DNA from: Prochilodus magdalenae
Lineage: Eukaryota; Chordata; Actinopteri; Characiformes; Prochilodontidae
Length of the DNA stretch: 64,000 nucleotides
NCBI GenBank assembly: GCA_024036415.1
Contig: JAMWET010001330.1
Span: 447,501 to 511,500, forward strand
Direction: 5' to 3'
Under the pieces are notes generated by a model. That model saw only the letters and a program-made list of their open reading frames with translations. It did not search any database and was not told the origin of the DNA. A program made the position numbers and the translations under genes. This document shows, one piece after another, positions 60,997-64,000 of this stretch (position 1 is its first letter; every line of letters starts with the position of its first letter).

Positions 60997-60997
60997 T

Positions 60998-61890
60998 CTT
61001 TCACTTCAGAAGCGTTTCAGTTAATTGGAGTATTAAAGGGGCCATATGTAAGACAGTTCATTAAGCGGAATAACCTTTACAGCTGTTTGCCTTCTTTTTA
61101 TGCCTGTATTCCTGCAAAATTGTTCTGGCCCAAATCCGGCCCACGTTCATAATTTTCATCTGCTCCACTTGCTGCATGGATAGAGAGAACTTTGGCAGAC
61201 TGCTCCTGGTTGCACACACCACATTAAGGCCACACATCAGCCAAAAGTTGACAACTGTACAGTGTGTGTGCCAGAAGTTGGCCAGATCTGTTTTGGAACA
61301 CAGGCCACATGTGATTTTTTATATGTGGGCCACTTTTGGCTAACATGCAGTTTGCCAGTAGGCAACAGTGTCATATGTGTGCCAGAAGTGGACCAAATCT
61401 ATTTTGGAAATGTGGGCCACATGACTTTTTGTATATGTGGACTATTTTTGGCTAGCATGCAGTTAGCCAGTAGGCAGCACTGCCATATCTGTGCCAGAAG
61501 TGGACATGATCTGTTTGGGACACATGGACATGTTTTAATCAGGTGAGCCACCTCTGGCCTGGATCTGCATGCTATCTGGGGTGTTGTTTGCAGCTTAGAC
61601 ATTTCAGGCAGTATGAGGGCTGAAATCTCTGCGCCATCTCAGCGACATCCACCTTCTGGGAACGCAAATGCACCAGGCAGTTCTGTGAGTGCATCACGAG
61701 GAACCATTTTTCAAGGCTCAGGCATTTTAGAATCTCAGAGCTGTTACCTGTTGTGTCTGTTGTGTAAGTGTTGTGTATTCGCTGTGGGCCATAACATCAG
61801 TTCGAATGGAATAATCCGTTCATGGAATCATCAGGTAGATTGGAATATTCTGTCTTGCTGCATGATAAGCCATTGGTTATTTGACAAACC
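60998..61890. repeat. Tandem duplication, copy 2 (893 bp)
   Basis: Starts and ends as copy 1 with scattered substitutions and one fewer nested unit of about 115 bp (three instead of four), which explains most of the length difference. Confidence 0.92.
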
Positions 61891-64000
61891 TTTGGCATCA
61901 CTCTTTTTCATACATCTTTTACATAACTTTAAATCTGTAATTTTTGTACATTCTGTTGATTATTTTAGAATGTGTTTAGTTGAAATGATTTAATCTAAAA
62001 ATCTTCATCTTGATTAATGATTTGATGAATAAAACACTCTTCACACATAGTTATACTATGGCTGCAGAACAGCAACAAGTGAGAGAACAAAAACCACAAA
62101 GAAACGCAGAGCCATACTGTTGGAAAACCCGCTGTTCTGCTACTGAGAAGAGATCAAAGGCAGTAGACCAACTAAGACCAAGCTCACAGTGGCTTACAAC
62201 ACCTGCATGACACGAACCAAATACCACACTGTGACTAAATACATAGTGTCTTTGATGTCACATGGTTACATATTGCTGGGCATTATTTTGGCTAAAATCA
62301 TCTACCTTTGTCAGGCTATGTTAATGCCCTGATTCATCAAAATGCCCACAAAACAGTCATCTGGAACGTCTGAAGTTGGTCAGCATGCTTAGAAAAAGTG
62401 AGATATTTATAGGGGTACGTTGCAAATCGCAGCCTCCTGTGATTTAGGTGAAGCTTTTTTGTGTGCGTGGATATGCGGTCAAAATCCTACTTTATGATAA
62501 ATTGTGGTCAGCAGCTGATAAATCTGATAAATGACAGTTCACAGCCTTGCTACACAGGTGAAAAAATGGGGCATACAGTGCACTGTGGGATGAAAGTGCA
62601 GGTTGCTCTTGCGGTCATTATGGGGGTGTCCAGGCAGTGTGGGGTGTGTGGGGTTTCGCCTCCTTGCGATGGGGGTGATCTGATATGTGGTTTGTGTGTG
62701 TGTATGTGCAGAGTGGGGTATCACTTGGTGTTTGCCAGTGACTCATCAGATAGCCCGATCGATGTGATTTTTGCTCTGCTTAAAATGACTCATAATGTCA
62801 CCACAAAGCTCCTCCGAACTCAAATGTTCTTACCTTGGAGCTTAACCCGAACTTCAGATGTAGATTCATCCTAACCACAAACACTCCCCCACCCCACCTT
62901 CCACATGCTCACAAATACACACAAATTGGCACATAGATCACATAGAGGTCATGTTTTATCAAAAGCATTCTTCCTTGTGCACGTGACATTTTCACATGGC
63001 ACTACTTTCAGCCCTTTTTACCCTTGTGCATACATGTGTGCGTGGGCAGGACCGTGAGAGAGTGACTGCCGACACCAGGACAGTCCTCCTGCCTTGCAAA
63101 GGCTTTTCACCTCTGTATAGTGATGCACACCACGGTGTACAGTAACACCAATCACACTTTGCTTCATTCTCAAGTAAATGGAAACCACTTCCTGTCTCAC
63201 ACAACTCCCCTTTCTTGACGACCTAATTTCATCTTGCCCATATCCCGTTCTTTCAGTTTACAACGGAAAGCAAAGCAGTCAATAGTTAAGAGGGGTGAAA
63301 GAAAGTAAGAAAACCTGTACTTTCCAGAAGGTATTCGTCAGAAACTGTCAGTGCTAAGGTGCAAAGCCTCTTGCTATTACTTGCTATTGCAGTTTTTCCA
63401 TTGTGAATTGTGTGCATTCTGTACAATAAGCCCTGATTCCAAAAAAAGACAAAAAAAAAAAACCCAAAGTTGGGACAGAATGTAAAACACTAAGAAAACC
63501 TTACGAACTGTCGAAACTGCTGAACGTCTCTTGGTGTCATCATGGGTGTCTCTGAAAAAGATGTTTAAAAGGCAGCGCACATTGCTCCAGATCTGTATAT
63601 CTCTTTTCATGTTAATATTGCCTTCGCACATGTGTAAGTTACCCATGTCAAGGTCACTAATACAACCCCCACCCATTCCATACCAGACCCTGGCTTTTAA
63701 ACATTACGCTAGAAACAGCCTGAATGATCCTTGAGTTATTTGGCCTGGACAACACAGTGTCCATTATGTCTTTTAACACTGGTTAAATTGGCCTTTTAAG
63801 TAACTGGTTTTAACCATTTGTGCAATTGTATAACCCTGCTTCCAAAAAAATGAAGATGTACAAAATGTAATTAATAACATAATGATAGCCTGAACACGAC
63901 ATTTAATGATACATGGTACAACAGTAACACATCAAAGACTGCAACTGGGAAATTTGATGCTGCCTGATAGCAAGCCAGATGCTTCCTCTCCTCTCGTGTT
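61891..64000. other. Non-coding to the window end, two short repeat fragments
   Basis: 'aacccaaagttgggacagaa' at about 63460 and 'gcttccaaaaaaatgaagat' at 63838 resemble the 'ccaaaaaagttgggac' ends of fish MITEs. The ORF 62461-62874 (+, 137 residues) has no domain and is not called. Confidence 0.4.

Noticed and set aside
60075..61993. ORFs of 94-150 residues in the 60-62 kb duplication
   Set aside because: They recur because the DNA is tandemly duplicated, run on both strands and have no domain.
62461..62874. 137-residue ORF
   Set aside because: No domain, GT-rich composition and no gene context.

Overview
This window looks like vertebrate, most likely teleost fish, nuclear DNA. It has three protein-coding genes with intron-containing, fish-like structures, buried in AT-rich non-coding sequence full of decayed Tc1/mariner elements, MITE-like repeats, tRNA-derived SINEs, long microsatellites and minisatellites. 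The four copies of a fold-back repeat and the several nfil3-like paralogues hint at an otophysan (characin/catfish-like) fish, but that is inference. There is no sign of prokaryotic or viral gene organisation, and no tRNA, rRNA or CRISPR locus.

Layout. From 1 to 12.9 kb is non-coding sequence upstream of, or in a 5' intron of, the first gene. It holds SINE/LINE/Tc1 fragments and three repeat-poor blocks that could be regulatory (5.27-5.79, 8.08-8.83 and 9.54-9.99 kb). At 12953-14770 (+) is a complete single-coding-exon LINGO-family receptor gene, closest to LINGO3. Its 3' side holds a 30-bp minisatellite (16.1-17.1 kb), a Tc1-like MITE and a repeat-poor block ending near an AATAAA at 18.75 kb. 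From 19 to 40 kb no gene is visible. This stretch carries a 22-bp minisatellite, a nearly intact but inactivated Tc1 transposon (24116-25707), a chimeric Tc1 remnant at 29 kb, and a visually perfect 1045-bp tandem duplication (33394-35483).

At 40597-41391 (-) and 57191-58192 (-) lie two NFIL3/E4BP4-like bZIP repressor genes in the same orientation, about 16 kb apart. They share the bZIP block and little else. The second appears to start in a tiny coding exon at 58898-58879, joined in frame across a 682-bp intron, next to a GC-rich CCAAT-box promoter. From 59.2 kb to the end is non-coding, dominated by a second, older tandem duplication (60.0-61.9 kb) containing nested repeats of about 115 bp.

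How the genes relate. lingo3 encodes a neuronal-type LRR/Ig transmembrane protein. The nfil3-like genes encode nuclear D-box-binding repressors. Nothing in the sequence links the two functionally. The nfil3-like pair is a local tandem family, and lingo3 is a neighbour on the opposite strand. I found no convincing undescribed biological system. The most useful leads are the split start of the second nfil3-like gene, the perfect 1045-bp duplication, the minisatellites with higher-order structure, and the repeat-poor blocks around lingo3.
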